A stretch of DNA of 64,000 nucleotides, from assembly GCA_019359505.1 (NCBI GenBank), contig JAHHHD010000023.1, positions 1-64,000 of the forward strand. Direction: 5' to 3'. Position numbers and translations under genes: made by a program. The notes beneath the pieces were generated by a model. That model had not been told where the DNA came from, ran no database searches, and worked only from the letters and a program-made list of their open reading frames with translations. The stretch is from Drouetiella hepatica Uher 2000/2452. GTDB lineage: Bacteria; Cyanobacteriota; Cyanobacteriia; Elainellales; Elainellaceae. Shown piece by piece: positions 7,095 through 16,458 of this stretch (position 1 is the stretch's first letter; each line of letters begins with the position of its first letter).

Positions 7095-9509
7095 GTGACT
7101 GATTTTCTTGCCAGGTTCAGAGCTATGTCTAGCAGACAGGACAAATCGAATAGGACTGCTGGACATCCATCGCATGACCGTAATGGCAAAACTGATTCCA
7201 AAACTCCTGAATTCACGATTTTGGAAAAAGTCACTGCAACAGCGCCTCGTAGAAGGCGCAAAACCTCGCCCAACGGCGCAAAACCACCTCGCCGAGCGAT
7301 CTATCAAACCTGGTGGGCATGGGGAATTGTGGGTCTAGCTCTGGGGACAGGGGGGTTGGCGATCGCTAGCGTCAACCGCCTCACTGCCCTTGAAAAAGAC
7401 CTGCCTGACATGAAGGATGTCCTGACTTACACCCGTGCTGGCTCGCTGACGCTCAAATCTTCTGACGGTACGGTGTTGCAGCAGATTGGCTCGGCAACTC
7501 GTCAGAAAGTGACGATTACCCAAATGCCGCCCCACTTACCGGAAGCTTTTGTAGCCTCAGAAGATCAGGGCTTTTATCAGCACACAGGGGTGGATTATGT
7601 GGCGATCGTCCGTGCTTCTCTCGCCAACGTCATGTCTGGGCAGGTCAAGGAAGGCGGCAGCACGATTACTCAACAGCTTGCCCGAATTGTCTTCCTCGAC
7701 CAGCAGCGCAGTCTGGGACGCAAAGTGCGGGAGGCGCTGCTGGCGCAAAAAATGGAGTCAGAGCTAGATAAAAAGCAGATTCTAGAGCAATATCTTAACT
7801 TGGTGTATCTGGGTTCAGGGGCTTACGGGGTTGCCGATGCCGCCTGGATTTTCTTTAGCAAGCCTGTCAATAAGTTGACGTTAGGAGAGATGGCATTAAT
7901 TGCGGGCATGGCTCCGGCTCCTAGCGCCTATTCTCCGCTCGTCAATCTAGAATTTGCCCGTGAGCGCCGGGACGTAGTGCTGAAGCGGATGATTGATGTG
8001 GGCTTCATCACCGAGGCTGAAGGCAATGCCGCGATCGCCACTCCCATCAAACTCAAGCCGGGTGCAGTCAAAAATACGACGAGTCCGGTGCCCTATTTTA
8101 CGTCCTACGTGCAGCAGCAGTTGCCGCGTTTAGTCTCCAAAGATGAGCTAGAGGTGGGCGGCTTGACGGTGGAAACAACGCTGAACCTGAAGTGGCAAAA
8201 ACAGGCTCAGGCGGTCGTGAAAAATGCGATCGCCTATTACGGCGCGAGTGAAGGGTTTGAGCAAGCCTCTCTGGCATCTGTCGATCCGCGCAACGGTGAA
8301 ATCAAGGCGCTGGTGGGGGGAGATGACTTTGGCAAGAGCCAGTTTAACCGAGCCACCCAAGCCCAACGTCAGCCCGGTTCTACGTTTAAGGCATTTGTCT
8401 ATGCAACGGCGGTTGCAGCAGGCTTCTCCCCCTATCGCGGCTACATTGATGCCAAATATATTGTGGACGGCTATGAGCCGCGCAACTATGGCAAAAACTA
8501 TCGTGGCTCGGTCAGCATGAAGGATGCTTTGACTTCTTCGATTAACATCGTGGCGGTCAAGACCCTGGTAGATGTCGGGTTTACGCCTGTGGTCAAAATG
8601 GCGCAGCGGATGGGCATCAAGTCGAAGCTGTTGCCGGCCTACTCTCTGGCGCTAGGTAGCTCTGAGGTGAATCTGCTGGAGCTAACCAGCGCCTATGGCA
8701 CCCTGGCAAACAAAGGCAATCACGTAGAAGTTCATGCGGTAACGCGTATTCTTAACCGATTTGGCAAGGTGATTTACCAGGCAGACTTTAAGCCGCAGCG
8801 GGCGATCGATGCTGACAGCGCTGCAATCACCACCTGGATGCTAGAGGGCGTAGTGCAAGGCGGTACGGGCGGAGAGGCGGCTCTCCCCGATCGATCGGTG
8901 GCTGGGAAAACGGGCACGTCTGAAAAGAAGCGCGATTTGTGGTTTGTGGGCTACATTCCTCAGCTTGTAACGGGTGTCTGGCTAGGTAATGATGATAGCA
9001 GCCCTACCTATGGAGCCAGCAGCACTGCTGCCGCCACCTGGTATGACTATATGAGCAAGCTAACGGGCGATATTCCGGTGGAGGAATTCCCTGATATTCC
9101 GAATGACGTAGACTACCGAGATGGATCGATAAAGGCGGAACCCGTCCGTCCGGGTCGTGTTTATGCAGATACTAACACCGCTCCTGGCCGCGAAAGTGGG
9201 GAAGGAGAACCAAGCCGCAGTTGGAGCGATTCTGACAGCTATTCCAATGATTCTTACAGCGGCTCCTCAGAGCCTAGCTCTAGCAGCAGCGAGCCTGCGC
9301 CCGAACCTGCGCCCGAACCTGCGCCTGTCGAACCTGAGGCACCTGCCAGCGCTGTCCCTACTGAGCCTGAGCCTCCCGTCATGACTGCTCCTGAGCCTCC
9401 CGTGATTGAGCCTCCATCTGAACCGATTTCTGAGCCTCCTCCAGTCGTAGTGCCTACTGAACCTGAACCGCCTCAACTTATCTTGCCTGAAGCCTCTCCT
9501 TCTCCCTAA
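7095..9509 (+). CDS. Class A penicillin-binding protein (PBP1A family)
   Basis: Bifunctional peptidoglycan synthase, anchored in the plasma membrane by one helix near residues 72-92 after a basic cytoplasmic tail. The glycosyltransferase (GT51) domain has the catalytic Glu in SEDQGFYQHTG (about 156) and GGSTITQQLARIVFL (about 187-201). The transpeptidase domain has SxxK in RQPGSTFKAF (about 426-435), SSINI, and KTGTSEKKRD (about 603-612). The last 110 or so residues form a Ser-rich then Pro/Glu-rich tail with PEPA repeats, probably a flexible periplasmic region. The start is GTG at 7095, supported by GAGGAAG five bases upstream. Total 804 residues. The next gene starts at the very next base after the stop. 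Confidence 0.93.
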   Translation: MTDFLARFRAMSSRQDKSNRTAGHPSHDRNGKTDSKTPEFTILEKVTATAPRRRRKTSPNGAKPPRRAIYQTWWAWGIVGLALGTGGLAIASVNRLTALEKDLPDMKDVLTYTRAGSLTLKSSDGTVLQQIGSATRQKVTITQMPPHLPEAFVASEDQGFYQHTGVDYVAIVRASLANVMSGQVKEGGSTITQQLARIVFLDQQRSLGRKVREALLAQKMESELDKKQILEQYLNLVYLGSGAYGVADAAWIFFSKPVNKLTLGEMALIAGMAPAPSAYSPLVNLEFARERRDVVLKRMIDVGFITEAEGNAAIATPIKLKPGAVKNTTSPVPYFTSYVQQQLPRLVSKDELEVGGLTVETTLNLKWQKQAQAVVKNAIAYYGASEGFEQASLASVDPRNGEIKALVGGDDFGKSQFNRATQAQRQPGSTFKAFVYATAVAAGFSPYRGYIDAKYIVDGYEPRNYGKNYRGSVSMKDALTSSINIVAVKTLVDVGFTPVVKMAQRMGIKSKLLPAYSLALGSSEVNLLELTSAYGTLANKGNHVEVHAVTRILNRFGKVIYQADFKPQRAIDADSAAITTWMLEGVVQGGTGGEAALPDRSVAGKTGTSEKKRDLWFVGYIPQLVTGVWLGNDDSSPTYGASSTAAATWYDYMSKLTGDIPVEEFPDIPNDVDYRDGSIKAEPVRPGRVYADTNTAPGRESGEGEPSRSWSDSDSYSNDSYSGSSEPSSSSSEPAPEPAPEPAPVEPEAPASAVPTEPEPPVMTAPEPPVIEPPSEPISEPPPVVVPTEPEPPQLILPEASPSP

Positions 9510-10148
9510 ATGAATGTTTTTATTCAGGCCTATGAATATGCGGTCAGCAACTTTGCTGAAGTCTCAACTGCGCTGCGGCAGCATTTGGTTTTGGTTTTGG
9601 TTCCTTTAGCGATCGGTCTTTTTGTCGGCTTGCCTCTGGGACTCTGGAGCGCTCGATCGCGTCTAGCTTCCATCGTCCTGATTAACGGCTTTAACGCCCT
9701 GCGCGTCATTCCTAGCTTGGCAATCTTGTTTCTGGCAATTCCCTACTTTGGGTTGAGCTTTCAGTCAGCAGCGATCGCCCTCACCCTGCTAGTCATGCCG
9801 CCCATCCTGATCAACACTGACGTTGCCTTTCGCACGATCGATCCGATGATCCGTGAGGCGGCTTTTGGCATGGGCATGAGTCCGGGGCAGGTTTTGCGTC
9901 AGGTCGAAATTCCTTTGGCGCTGCCCGTGGTGATTGCCGGAGTCAAAATTGCCCTAGTTGAAGTGATTGCCAGCGCTACCTTGGCGGCGTTTATTGGGGC
10001 GGGCGGCTTAGGCAGCTTCATCGTGCGGGGATTTGCGCTCTATGATATCCCTACCTTGCTGGTCGGGGCTATTCCCGTGGCGATTCTGGCGCTTTTGGCT
10101 GAAGTGAGTTTGAGCGCGGCACAGCGATCGCTTCAGCCACCTCGATGA
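9510..10148 (+). CDS. Osmoprotectant-type ABC transporter permease (OpuC/YehW-like)
   Basis: Inner-membrane permease of the glycine betaine/choline ABC importer class. About six hydrophobic helices are visible, and the EAA loop that docks to the ATPase is clear (IREAAFGMGMSPGQVLRQVE, about residues 116-135). Typical OpuC segments include NALRVIPSLAILFLAIPYFG and FIGAGGLGSFI. The ATG directly abuts the stop of the penicillin-binding protein gene, suggesting translational coupling or readthrough. A second, related permease converges on it 9 bp away. No ATPase or substrate-binding protein gene is in the window, so the rest of the transporter must be elsewhere. The ligand is unproven. Confidence 0.85.
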   Translation: MNVFIQAYEYAVSNFAEVSTALRQHLVLVLVPLAIGLFVGLPLGLWSARSRLASIVLINGFNALRVIPSLAILFLAIPYFGLSFQSAAIALTLLVMPPILINTDVAFRTIDPMIREAAFGMGMSPGQVLRQVEIPLALPVVIAGVKIALVEVIASATLAAFIGAGGLGSFIVRGFALYDIPTLLVGAIPVAILALLAEVSLSAAQRSLQPPR

Positions 10149-10157
10149 GGGCTGGGG

Positions 10158-10832
10158 CTAGATCTGCGGTAGATTTTTCGCGGAGATACGGCGCACCCGT
10201 CTTGCTGGATTAGCCGCCCACTCTAATGCTAGGAGCGCTCCATTGATGATGAACGCTAGGAGCGCTACGGCGATCGCCCCTGCCCAAATTTTGTCATAGC
10301 GACCTGATTGGGCAATGCCTTCAAACAGTAGCGTTCCTAGCCCACCTGCCCCAAACTTGGCGCCGATTGCGGCAATGGCGATCGCCACAATGGCTGCCAC
10401 CCGCAAACTCGCCAAGAAGATGGCTAGAATCAGCGGCACTTGCACCTGCCACCAGCGTTGCCAGAGGTTCATGCCCATGCCCCTAGCCGCCTCTAATACT
10501 GCGGGGGCGATCGACTGTAGACCCACGACTAAGCCGCGTACCAAAATCACCTGTGTGTAAATCACCATTGCGACAATCACCGATCGCTGATTTAACCCAA
10601 AAATGGGAATCAACAAAATAATCAGTGCCAGACTAGGCAGAGTATACAGCACTCCCAATGTGCCCAGAATCGGGACATTTAGCCAGCGAAAGCGAGTCAC
10701 CAACAGCGCCAAAGGCAGCGCGATCAGCACGGCGATCACGAGGGTGAGGCTAGTCATTTGCAGATGCTCTAGGAGCAGTTTCCAGACAATGCCAGGATTT
10801 TTGAGGATATAGCTCATGAGTTTGTGATGCAA
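10158..10832 (-). CDS. Osmoprotectant-type ABC transporter permease (OpuC/YehY-like)
   Basis: Second permease of the same class, 224 residues, with about six membrane helices, the segment GVLYTLPSLALIILLIPIFG, and the EAA loop VLEAARGMGMNLWQRWWQVQ (about residues 111-130). In this transporter family two different permeases make a heterodimer, so this gene and the one ending at 10148 are plausible partners. Here they are convergent, with stops 9 bp apart, instead of in one operon. An ATG five codons downstream (10817) is an alternative start. Glycine betaine or a similar compatible solute is the likely ligand by family only. Confidence 0.85.
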   Translation of the reverse strand: MHHKLMSYILKNPGIVWKLLLEHLQMTSLTLVIAVLIALPLALLVTRFRWLNVPILGTLGVLYTLPSLALIILLIPIFGLNQRSVIVAMVIYTQVILVRGLVVGLQSIAPAVLEAARGMGMNLWQRWWQVQVPLILAIFLASLRVAAIVAIAIAAIGAKFGAGGLGTLLFEGIAQSGRYDKIWAGAIAVALLAFIINGALLALEWAANPARRVRRISAKNLPQI

Positions 10833-10914
10833 ATGATGCTTGGGGAGCGGTTGGGTTGGAGGAGCGGTTGGGTCGAGAGTGCGATCGCCTAAATAAACCT
10901 ATCTAGACAAATCC

Positions 10915-11060
10915 AGTAGATCGCAAAGCTTACACTTGATCCCCCCAACTCCCTTTTTAAGGGGGCTTCAGAACTCAAAGTCCCCCTTTTGAAGGGGGAT
11001 TTAGGGGGATCAGACACAAGTATTTCTAGCGTGAGTGTGAGCATTGGTTTGCGATCTACT
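10915..11060. repeat. Nested palindromic element upstream of the ATP-grasp gene
   Basis: Outer 13-bp inverted repeats (AGTAGATCGCAAA at 10915-10927 and its complement at 11048-11060) enclose an inner GATCCCCCC ... GGGGGATC palindrome (10938-11011) with two AAGGGGG/CCCCCTT arms. The inner part matches a widespread cyanobacterial GGGGGATTTAGGGGG repeat type. The 146-bp unit could be a miniature element. Confidence 0.7.
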
Positions 11061-11178
11061 GAGACCTAATTTAAGCTTAAACTCGACAGATTTTTTGTTG
11101 GGGCAGGGGTCTAATGCTGTGCAGCTCTTGTTTCGTATCTTAAGTTACAGTCAGGGGGTAATGCGAGAGACTATTGAT

Positions 11179-11226
11179 AGGCAATGCGTTTGATGGGCAG
11201 TGCGTTTGCAAGGCAGTGTGTTTGCA
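11179..11226 (+). repeat. 16-nt tandem repeat, three copies
   Basis: Three direct 16-nt units (11179-11194, 11195-11210, 11211-11226), consensus GGGCAGTGCGTTTGCA with 2-4 differences. It ends 62 bp before the GTG of the ATP-grasp gene, so it lies in the promoter or leader region. The rest of the 10833-11288 gap holds the nested palindrome at 10915 and no gene. Confidence 0.75.
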
Positions 11227-11288
11227 ATTTTGGACTCAAACGCTGATCCTAAAGATTAGAAGTGAAAGGCTAGAAGCGAGGCTGCATC

Positions 11289-12794
11289 GTGCAATTTCAG
11301 CATTACGATCCCGGTGATTTTTACGATGAGCTGTTTGTGGCGAAGGGGGAGCCTCGTCCCGAAGCCGCCGTGTTGATCGAGCGCATCAACGGACTCACCA
11401 TGAATGAATTGCAGCAGCGACAGAACGCGGCTCAAAATGCTCTGTTCAAAGTGGGAGTCACCTTTAACGTTTACAGCGACAATGAAGGTACTGAGCGGAT
11501 TTTGCCTTTCGACATTATTCCTCGGATTTTGCCCTTGCGGGAATGGGAGATTCTGGAAAAGGGCTTGAAGCAGCGGATTCAGGCGCTCAATCTGTTTCTG
11601 GACGATATTTACGGCGAGCAAAAAATTCTCAAAGATAAAGTCATTCCGCGCGAGCTAGTGGAATCGGCAACCGGATTTCTCAAGCCCTGCATAGGTTTGA
11701 AACCCCCTCAAGGCATTTGGTGTCATATCACTGGAACAGATCTGGTGCGCGATCGCTCTGGTGCTTGGTACGTCCTAGAAGACAATATGCGCTGCCCGTC
11801 AGGCGTTTCCTATGTGCTGGAAAACCGCCGCGTTATGAAGACGACCTTTCCGCTGGTCTTCAACAAAATGTCGATTCGAGCCGTGGATGACTACGCCAGT
11901 AAACTGCTGGAAACCCTGTTAAATCTAGCTCCGACAGGCTTTCCCGACCCGACAGTGGTCGTGCTAACCCCCGGAATCTATAACTCTGCCTACTTCGAGC
12001 ATTCGTTTCTGGCGCAGCAAATGGGCGTAGAACTGGTGGAAGGTCGTGATTTGACGATCGTAGACGGCTACCTGCAAATGCGCACCACCAAAGGGCTGAA
12101 GCGCGTTGATGTCGTCTACCGCCGCATTGACGATGACTTTATCGATCCGGTGGCTTTTCGTCCTGACTCGCTGCTGGGCATTCCAGGGCTGATGGAGGTC
12201 TACCGCGCTGGGCGGGTTGCCCTAGCGAACGCTCTGGGGACAGGTATTGCCGACGATAAAGTGATCTATGCCTACGTGCCGCAGATGATTAAGTATTATT
12301 TAGGCGAGGATCAGCTCTTGGCAAATGTGCCGACTTACCTCTGCTGGGAAGCCGATCAGCAGTCCCATGTGTTGGCAAATCTAGACAAACTTGTGGTCAA
12401 ATCAGCCGATGAGTCAGGCGGCTATGGTATGCTCGTCGGCCCCCATGCAACTCAGGCAGAGCGCGAAGATTTTGCTGGACGCATCAGAGCCAATCCTCGA
12501 AAATACATTGCCCAGCCCACGCTGAATCTCTCTAGAGTGCCGACGCTATTTGAAAATCAGATTGATGGCTGCCATGTCGATTTGCGTCCCTACATTCTCT
12601 ACGGCAAGGAAATCTATATCAATCCAGGTGGCTTGACCCGCGTGGCGTTGAAGAAAGGCTCTTTAGTGGTCAATTCTTCTCAGGGAGGGGGCAGCAAAGA
12701 TACTTGGGTCGTAGCTGAATCTGTTCCAGGTCAGTCTCAAAACCAGTCTCAAAACCAGTCTCAAAACCAGAGCCAAAACCAGTCTCAAAGCTAG
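11289..12794 (+). CDS. Circularly permuted type 2 ATP-grasp protein (COG2308)
   Basis: A 501-residue protein of the circularly permuted ATP-grasp type 2 family, predicted to use ATP to join a carboxylate to an amine, perhaps modifying or making short peptides; the actual reaction is not established. Family landmarks are [11 protein letters not shown] at the start, [34 protein letters not shown] (about residues 112-131), [44 protein letters not shown] and [18 protein letters not shown] is the only good start. The tail ends in five Asn/Gln/Ser repeats encoded by a 12-nt tandem repeat. It is followed 31 bp later by an alpha-E protein, its nearly universal partner, so the two form an operon. Confidence 0.92.
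   Translation: MQFQHYDPGDFYDELFVAKGEPRPEAAVLIERINGLTMNELQQRQNAAQNALFKVGVTFNVYSDNEGTERILPFDIIPRILPLREWEILEKGLKQRIQALNLFLDDIYGEQKILKDKVIPRELVESATGFLKPCIGLKPPQGIWCHITGTDLVRDRSGAWYVLEDNMRCPSGVSYVLENRRVMKTTFPLVFNKMSIRAVDDYASKLLETLLNLAPTGFPDPTVVVLTPGIYNSAYFEHSFLAQQMGVELVEGRDLTIVDGYLQMRTTKGLKRVDVVYRRIDDDFIDPVAFRPDSLLGIPGLMEVYRAGRVALANALGTGIADDKVIYAYVPQMIKYYLGEDQLLANVPTYLCWEADQQSHVLANLDKLVVKSADESGGYGMLVGPHATQAEREDFAGRIRANPRKYIAQPTLNLSRVPTLFENQIDGCHVDLRPYILYGKEIYINPGGLTRVALKKGSLVVNSSQGGGSKDTWVVAESVPGQSQNQSQNQSQNQSQNQSQS
12732..12791 (+). repeat. 12-nt tandem repeat at the 3' end of the ATP-grasp gene
   Basis: Five 12-nt units (consensus CAGTCTCAAAAC; the fourth and fifth diverged) encode a run of Q-S-Q-N peptides just before the stop. 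An in-frame expansion at a C-terminus is likely harmless. Confidence 0.9.
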
Positions 12795-12825
12795 GCTTTA
12801 TTTGTTATTTATCTATTCTTAAATC

Positions 12826-13782
12826 ATGCTTAGCCGTGTTGCACATTCTATTTACTGGCTCAATCGCTATGTGGAACGAGCGGAAAACATTGCGCGGTTC
12901 ATTGATGTAAACCTCAATCTACTGCTAGATTCTCCCACGGTAATGACCCAACAGTGGGAGCCGATCGTTTCCACGACGGGCGATCGCCCTCTCTTCAAGT
13001 CTCGCTATGGTGACGCGACTGCCGATAACGTCATCCAGTTTCTCACGTTCGATCAGGCGTATCCCAACTCGATTTTGTCTTGTCTGACTGCCGCTAGGGA
13101 GAATGCGCGATCGGTGCGCGAAGTCATCTCTTCAGAGATGTGGGAGCAGGTCAACCTATTCTATCTAATGGTGAAAGAGGCTTCGCAGCAGCGACACCTG
13201 ACCTTAACGCAGTTGCCCAGCTTTTTCGCAGAGGTAAAAACCGCCAGCCACCTGTTTGCAGGAGTGATGGATGCCACCATGTCGCACAACGAGGGCTGGC
13301 ACTTCGGGCGCGTCGGACGGCTCTTGGAACGAGCAGACAAAACGGCGCGGATTCTCGACGTGAAGTATTTCATTTTGCTGCCGTCCCCCAGCGATGTGGG
13401 GACGGCTCTGGATGAGCTTCAGTGGATTGCCCTGCTCAAGTCGGCTAGCGGCTACGAAATGTATCGCAAGCGCCAGCGGCTGATTAGCCCAGACGGCATC
13501 GCCAATTTTCTGATACTCGATCGCGAGTTTCCCCGCTCGATCGCCTATTGTCTTTTGCAGGCAGAGCGATCGATGCATGAGATTAGCAGCACGACTCTAG
13601 GAAGCTGGAACAATTCGGCAGAGCGATCGCTAGGCAAGGTGCGATCGGAGCTAGATTTCATCACGATCGAAGAAATTATTCAGCAAGGCTTGCATGAGTT
13701 TCTCGATCACATCCAGACTCAGCTCAACTGCGTCGGCGCATCGATTTTTGAAACTTTCTTTGCGTTAGAGCCTGTGGGCTAA
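12826..13782 (+). CDS. Alpha-E domain-containing protein (COG2307)
   Basis: A 318-residue all-helical alpha-E protein of unknown biochemical function that nearly always accompanies the circularly permuted ATP-grasp protein encoded just upstream. The start MLSRVAHSIYWLNRYVERAENIARFIDVNLNL-type segment is diagnostic (first 32 residues), and other marks are WEQVNLFYLMVKE, HNEGWHFGRVGRLLERADKTARILDVKY (about 165-190) and FLILDREFPRSIAYCLLQAE. In other bacteria this pair occurs with transglutaminase-like and proteasome-like peptidase genes, which are absent here. Co-transcription with the ATP-grasp gene is inferred from the 31-bp gap. Confidence 0.93.
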   Translation: MLSRVAHSIYWLNRYVERAENIARFIDVNLNLLLDSPTVMTQQWEPIVSTTGDRPLFKSRYGDATADNVIQFLTFDQAYPNSILSCLTAARENARSVREVISSEMWEQVNLFYLMVKEASQQRHLTLTQLPSFFAEVKTASHLFAGVMDATMSHNEGWHFGRVGRLLERADKTARILDVKYFILLPSPSDVGTALDELQWIALLKSASGYEMYRKRQRLISPDGIANFLILDREFPRSIAYCLLQAERSMHEISSTTLGSWNNSAERSLGKVRSELDFITIEEIIQQGLHEFLDHIQTQLNCVGASIFETFFALEPVG

Positions 13783-14165
13783 TGAGTCGGAACTCTGCCC
13801 AAAATTAGCAAAGCCTCGAAGCTCAGCTCATGTCACTAGATGCTGACAAACCTGTTCGCTCTGTTACAGACTGCTAGAAGCTTCTGCAAGGTGTCATAAG
13901 ATAGAAGTTTGGCTTTGTTGGTTTATCTATCCTTAATGGCTGAAATGGCTGAATTGAGGTATGGCAAAATCTGCCCTCGCCCTCTTCTAGAAGGAGAGAA
14001 CAAGAGATCTGGCTCTCTTCTTGGGGAAAAAGACTGGGGAGGAGATAAATCATCTTTGCATTCAGCAACGCCGATTATTCGAGAGTCCGAAGCTTGGCCT
14101 CTTCCCATAAAACATTGTCTGCAAACTCGCAGCATCTATCTTCCACTGACACAACTAGGTTTCTT
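13783..14165. other. 383-bp intergenic region with a degenerate repeat
   Basis: No gene supported. A TAAGAT box near 13896 could be a -10 element for the downstream arginine dihydrolase gene. From about 13971 to 14045 there is a stretch (GCCCTCGCCCTCTTCTAGAAGGAGAG...) related to the repeat at about 63650-63745. I see no NtcA-type GTA-N8-TAC site. Confidence 0.4.
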
Positions 14166-16292
14166 ATGAGTGCTTCAATTCGCTTTCTCATGTGTGCCCC
14201 CGACCATTACGACGTGGATTATGTCATTAATCCCTGGATGGAGGGAAACGTCCACAAATCCTCCCGCGATCGCGCCGTTCAGCAATGGACGGGACTTTTT
14301 CATATTCTCAAGGAAAACGCCACGGTTGATCTGGTGCAGCCCGAAAAAGGCGTTCCGGACATGGTGTTTACTGCCAACGCAGGTTTGGTTTTGGACAATA
14401 CGGTGGTGTTGAGCCGCTTTTTCCACAAAGAGCGTCAGGGGGAAGAGCCGTTTTTCCAGAAATGGTTTGAAGATCAGGGATTCACAGTGCATGTGCTGCC
14501 CAAGGATCTGCCGTTTGAAGGGGCAGGAGATGCCCTGCTCGACCGCGAGGGTCGCTGGCTATGGGCGGGCTATGGCTTTCGATCAGAGCTAGACTCTCAT
14601 CCGTATCTGGCAAAATGGCTGGATATTGAGGTGTTGTCGCTGCGGCTGATGGATGAGCGGTTCTATCACCTAGACACCTGCTTTTGTCCCTTGGCGGAAG
14701 GTTATTTGCTGTATTACCCGCCTGCCTTTGATGCCTACTCAAACCGGATGATTGAAATGCGGGTGCCCGAAGCCAAGCGGATCGCGGTGGATGAAGCGGA
14801 CGCGGTCAACTTTGCCTGTAATGCGGTGAATATCGATCGCCTGATTGTGATGAATAAGGTCAGCGAAGATCTCAAAGCTCGTCTTGGCGAAGCCGGATTT
14901 CAGATCATCGAAACGCCTTTGACAGAATTCCTCAAGGCTGGAGGAGCAGCAAAATGCTTGACCCTGAGAACGACTGAGCCGTTGGAGCCTCTGCATCAGG
15001 CGGTGGCGACGATCGAAACTCGCACGATTCAGCTTGCAGGGCATCTGCTGGATTCTGGGCTGATCAATCGCGCGCTGGATCTGATCGTCGAAGGCGGGGG
15101 CACTTTCCAGGTCTTGAATTTTAATTTGGGCGAACGCCGCCAAAGCACCTCGTCGGCTGATATTCGCGTCACGGCTCCTTCCCACGACGTGATGGAAAAT
15201 ATCATGGCGCAGCTGATTGACATGGGTGCAGTTGCCGCTCCCGAAGAAGTCTGTGACAACCCCCTAGAGTTGGTTTTGCAAGATGGCGTAGCACCTGACG
15301 ACTTCTATGTATCGACTATTTATCCGACTGAGGTGCGGGTTCAGTGCCAGTGGGTGCGGGTGCAAAATCAGCGAATGGATGGGGCGATCGTCGTTTCTCC
15401 CCTGCCTACAGGGGCTTCTGCCAGCTTTATTGCCGAGTGCAAACTGCTCCGCGACCTGAAGAAAGGCGACAAGGTGATTGTCGGGGTAGAGGGCATCCGC
15501 ACGGTGCGTAAGGCTGAAGCTCGCGAAAGCCGAGCGGACAAGGAGTTTGGCTTCATGGGTTCTGGGGTTTCCAGCGAACGCCGGGTAGAGTTAGTCGTAG
15601 AGCAGATTGCCTGGGATTTGCGCCGGATTCGCGATCAGGGTGGCAAGGTTGTAGTCGTAGGCGGCCCGGTCGTGATCCACACGGGTGGCGTAGAGCATCT
15701 GTCGCACCTGATCCGCGAGGGCTATGTGCAGGCGCTCTTGGGCGGCAATGCGATCGCCGTTCACGACATTGAGCAGTCGATGATGGGCACGTCGTTGGGT
15801 ATGGACATGAAGCGCGGCGTTTCTGTGCGCGGCGGACATCGCCACCATCTCAAGGCAATCAACACGATTCGGCGCTATGGCAGTATTGCTCAGGCGGTCG
15901 AGCAAGGCGGGTTAACCAGCGGCATTTTCTATGAATGCGTCAAGCATCATGTGCCGTTCTCGCTAGCTGGCTCCATCCGAGATGATGGTCCCCTACCCGA
16001 CACCAAGATGAACCTGATTGAAGCGCAGGAAGACTATGCAAGGCTGATTGAAGGAGCCGATCTGATCCTGATGCTATCCTCAATGCTGCACTCGATTGGC
16101 GTGGGCAACATGACTCCGGCAGGTGTGAAGATGGTTTGCGTGGATATTAATCCGGCGGTTGTCACGAAGCTAAGCGATCGCGGTTCTGTAGAGTCGATCG
16201 GCGTGGTGACGGATGTGGGTCTGTTCTTGAGTATGCTGGTGCAGCAGTTGGGTCGGCTGACTAGCGCTTATAAGGTGGTTCAGAAGGTTTAG
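14166..16292 (+). CDS. argZ: Bifunctional arginine dihydrolase / ornithine cyclodeaminase (ArgZ/AgrE type)
   Basis: A 708-residue two-domain enzyme of cyanobacterial arginine catabolism. The N-terminal pentein-fold arginine dihydrolase converts arginine to ornithine, ammonia and CO2; the C-terminal part (TIGR00300, about residues 280-708) is the LOR/SDH and Rossmann-type ornithine cyclodeaminase domain that, in AgrE, gives proline. Asn22, Asn71, His168 and Cys264 fall exactly at the positions I recall as active-site residues of Synechocystis ArgZ. The C-terminal part has VVVGGPVVIHTGG and VCVDINPAVVTKLSDRGSVESIGVVTD-type nucleotide-binding segments. I start at ATG 14166, which gives those positions; an in-frame ATG 24 codons upstream is less likely. 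It feeds nitrogen from cyanophycin-derived arginine to central metabolism. Confidence 0.93.
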   Translation: MSASIRFLMCAPDHYDVDYVINPWMEGNVHKSSRDRAVQQWTGLFHILKENATVDLVQPEKGVPDMVFTANAGLVLDNTVVLSRFFHKERQGEEPFFQKWFEDQGFTVHVLPKDLPFEGAGDALLDREGRWLWAGYGFRSELDSHPYLAKWLDIEVLSLRLMDERFYHLDTCFCPLAEGYLLYYPPAFDAYSNRMIEMRVPEAKRIAVDEADAVNFACNAVNIDRLIVMNKVSEDLKARLGEAGFQIIETPLTEFLKAGGAAKCLTLRTTEPLEPLHQAVATIETRTIQLAGHLLDSGLINRALDLIVEGGGTFQVLNFNLGERRQSTSSADIRVTAPSHDVMENIMAQLIDMGAVAAPEEVCDNPLELVLQDGVAPDDFYVSTIYPTEVRVQCQWVRVQNQRMDGAIVVSPLPTGASASFIAECKLLRDLKKGDKVIVGVEGIRTVRKAEARESRADKEFGFMGSGVSSERRVELVVEQIAWDLRRIRDQGGKVVVVGGPVVIHTGGVEHLSHLIREGYVQALLGGNAIAVHDIEQSMMGTSLGMDMKRGVSVRGGHRHHLKAINTIRRYGSIAQAVEQGGLTSGIFYECVKHHVPFSLAGSIRDDGPLPDTKMNLIEAQEDYARLIEGADLILMLSSMLHSIGVGNMTPAGVKMVCVDINPAVVTKLSDRGSVESIGVVTDVGLFLSMLVQQLGRLTSAYKVVQKV

Positions 16293-16328
16293 ATCTTTGA
16301 ACTCTTCTGGCGTGTAAACGAGGTTATG

Positions 16329-16423
16329 TGTAGCAACCGCCAAGGCGGTTAGGACGGGGACATTTTTAGTGGAGCGCTTCGCGCTCCACTAAAAATGTCC
16401 TAAGCAAATTGGCGGTTGCTATG
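16329..16423. repeat. 95-bp palindromic repeat, family B copy 1
   Basis: Contains GCAACCGCCAAGGCGGTTAG, then a near-perfect hairpin (GACATTTTTAGTGGAGCGC, loop TTC, complementary arm), then CCTAAGCAAATTGGCGGTTGCTAT. It sits between the converging argZ and thiD genes and could serve as a transcription stop for both. Confidence 0.85.
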
Positions 16424-16458
16424 AAAAGGTTGACAGCGCTAACGATCGTAGTCCCTAA

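Noticed and set aside
9157-9384. Frame inside the penicillin-binding protein tail
   Set aside because: It arises from the biased Pro/Glu/Ser repeat codons in another frame.
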